Assembly: GCA_001751225.1 (NCBI GenBank)
Contig: MAXT01000348.1
Span: 1 to 15,358 of the forward strand
Direction of reading: 5' to 3'
DNA: 15,358 bases
Origin: Desulfuromonadales bacterium C00003107
GTDB lineage: Bacteria > Desulfobacterota > Desulfuromonadia > Desulfuromonadales > Syntrophotaleaceae
Below, piece after piece: positions 14,479 to 15,358 of this stretch. The translations under genes and the position numbers were made by a program. Under the pieces are notes generated by a model that saw only the letters and a list, made by a program, of their open reading frames with translations, had not been told where the DNA came from and did no database searches. Each line of letters starts with the position of its first letter. The stretch's first letter is position 1.

Positions 14479-15358
14479 GCCGGACCAAACTCGTCAAAGT
14501 CTTCGCCAGAACGCAGCCGGGACAGTTCCTTTGCGACACAAGCCACCAGTTCCTCGAGACCGTCCCTGCTGACCGCCGAAACCATCAAGGTTTTGAAACC
14601 CCGCTCGGCAAAGATCGCCGCGATGGCGTCTGCCTGCTCGCGCACCTCGGTCACATCGGACTTGCTCAACACTACAATCTGCGGTTTTTCCAGCAGCTTC
14701 GGATTATGCCGCTCCAGTTCCCGGTTGATGGTATCGAAGCGTTCCACCGGATCCCCCTCCTGCAGATCGGTCAGATCGACCATATGCAGAAACAGATCGG
14801 TACGTTCGATATGGCGCAAAAAGCGGGTACCCAGACCGTGCCCTTCGCTGGCGCCCTCGATGAGACCAGGGATATCCGCCACAACGAAACTCTGATAACC
14901 ACCGTAACCCACCACGCCGAGATTAGGCACCAGGGTGGTGAAGGGATAGTCGGCGATCTTGGGCCGGGCTGCGGATATCGCGGAAATCAGGGTCGACTTG
15001 CCAGCATTGGGCATACCCACCAGGCCGACATCAGCCAGCAGTTTGAGTTCCAGGCGCAGCCAGATCTCGTCACCGGGCATTCCCGGTTGCACATGACGGG
15101 GTGCCCGGTTAGTGCTGGTCTTAAAGCGGGCATTCCCACGCCCCCCCTGACCGCCCTTGACGGCCACAAAGCGCTGCCCCCGGTCCTTGAGATCGGCCAG
15201 CACTTCGCCACTCTCCTGGTCGTAGACCAATACGCCTGGTGGCACAAGGATCAACAGATCCTCGCCATTTTTACCATGACGGTTCGCACCCATGCCATGG
15301 CTGCCCCTCTTGGCTTTGTAGCGGACCTTGTAGCGTAAATCAAGCAAGGTTCCTAAAC
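14475..15358 (-). CDS. obgE: Obg/CgtA family ribosome-associated GTPase (partial, N-terminus beyond window)
   Basis: The frame is open to the right edge and encodes about 294 residues; the first ~45 residues of the glycine-rich Obg fold are outside the window. The visible part begins in LGTLLDLRYKVRYKAKRG and contains the Obg-fold end (KGGQGGRGNARFKTSTN). The GTPase domain follows with G1 GMPNAGKST, G2 in YPFTTLVPNLG, G3 ADIPGLIEGA, a variant G4 SKSD in place of NKxD, and G5 SAVSRDG. The protein stops about 20 residues past G5 and so has no C-terminal OCT extension. Obg acts in late assembly of the large ribosomal subunit and binds ppGpp in several bacteria. Upstream rplU and rpmA would be expected to the right of the window, by comparison with other genomes. 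Confidence 0.97.
   Translation of the reverse strand, partial: LGTLLDLRYKVRYKAKRGSHGMGANRHGKNGEDLLILVPPGVLVYDQESGEVLADLKDRGQRFVAVKGGQGGRGNARFKTSTNRAPRHVQPGMPGDEIWLRLELKLLADVGLVGMPNAGKSTLISAISAARPKIADYPFTTLVPNLGVVGYGGYQSFVVADIPGLIEGASEGHGLGTRFLRHIERTDLFLHMVDLTDLQEGDPVERFDTINRELERHNPKLLEKPQIVVLSKSDVTEVREQADAIAAIFAERGFKTLMVSAVSRDGLEELVACVAKELSRLRSGEDFDEFGPA

Noticed and set aside
14307..15338. Long open frame on the plus strand opposite obgE and proB (343 codons)
   Set aside because: It is antisense to two unmistakable conserved genes, has no recognisable domain, and long antisense frames are expected in GC-rich coding DNA.
1..15358. CRISPR arrays, insertion sequences, tRNA or rRNA genes, phage or toxin-antitoxin modules
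   Set aside because: No regularly spaced repeats, transposase motifs, tRNA cloverleaf or rRNA segments were recognised on either strand.

Overview
The window reads as the chromosome of a Gram-negative, probably anaerobic or microaerobic bacterium with a rich c-type cytochrome complement. A relative of the Desulfuromonadales (Desulfuromonas/Pelobacter/Geobacter type) is the best guess. This rests on the gene order obgE-proB-proA-nadD-rsfS-rlmH-TPR-gpmI-comF, on cytochrome c fused to a membrane oxidase-like subunit, and on an LPS-control type LapB protein. The taxon is an inference; no rRNA or tRNA is present to settle it.

The left part (1-2872, minus strand) holds three tandem paralogous genes for secreted periplasmic binding proteins of the PF04392/COG2984 type. 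The first one downstream runs off the left edge. No ABC permease, ATPase or sensor kinase accompanies them inside the window. A 441-bp divergent regulatory region (2873-3313) follows. It carries an FNR-like palindrome, two other short inverted repeats and an extended -10 promoter candidate.

The centre (3314-5928, plus strand) is a two-gene operon with an ATGA overlap and is the most unusual part of the window. The first gene encodes a CydA-like (cytochrome bd superfamily) membrane subunit that lacks the quinol-binding Q loop and the last helix and carries a C-terminal di-heme cytochrome c domain. The second encodes a nine-helix membrane protein that aligns to the first and so looks like a CydA-type paralogue rather than a CydB. 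The heme-ligand candidates appear to be divided between the two: the first keeps the active-site His and Glu residues but has lost the heme b558 ligands, while the second keeps a His at the b558 position but has lost the catalytic Glu residues. I infer a cytochrome c-driven bd-like reductase with a CydA/CydA' core.

The right part (6002-15358, minus strand) is a tightly packed ten-gene run transcribed right to left: obgE (5' end beyond the window), proB, proA, nadD, rsfS, rlmH, a LapA-LapB fusion, gpmI, comF and an endonuclease III-related glycosylase. Most junctions overlap or lie within 40 nt, so they probably form one transcription unit. A good sigma70 promoter overlapping the obgE stop gives proB an internal start. 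The unit combines ribosome maturation (Obg, RsfS, RlmH), proline and NAD biosynthesis, glycolysis, envelope control and DNA repair or uptake-related functions. The gene pairs 5928/6002 converge with no visible hairpin terminator between them.
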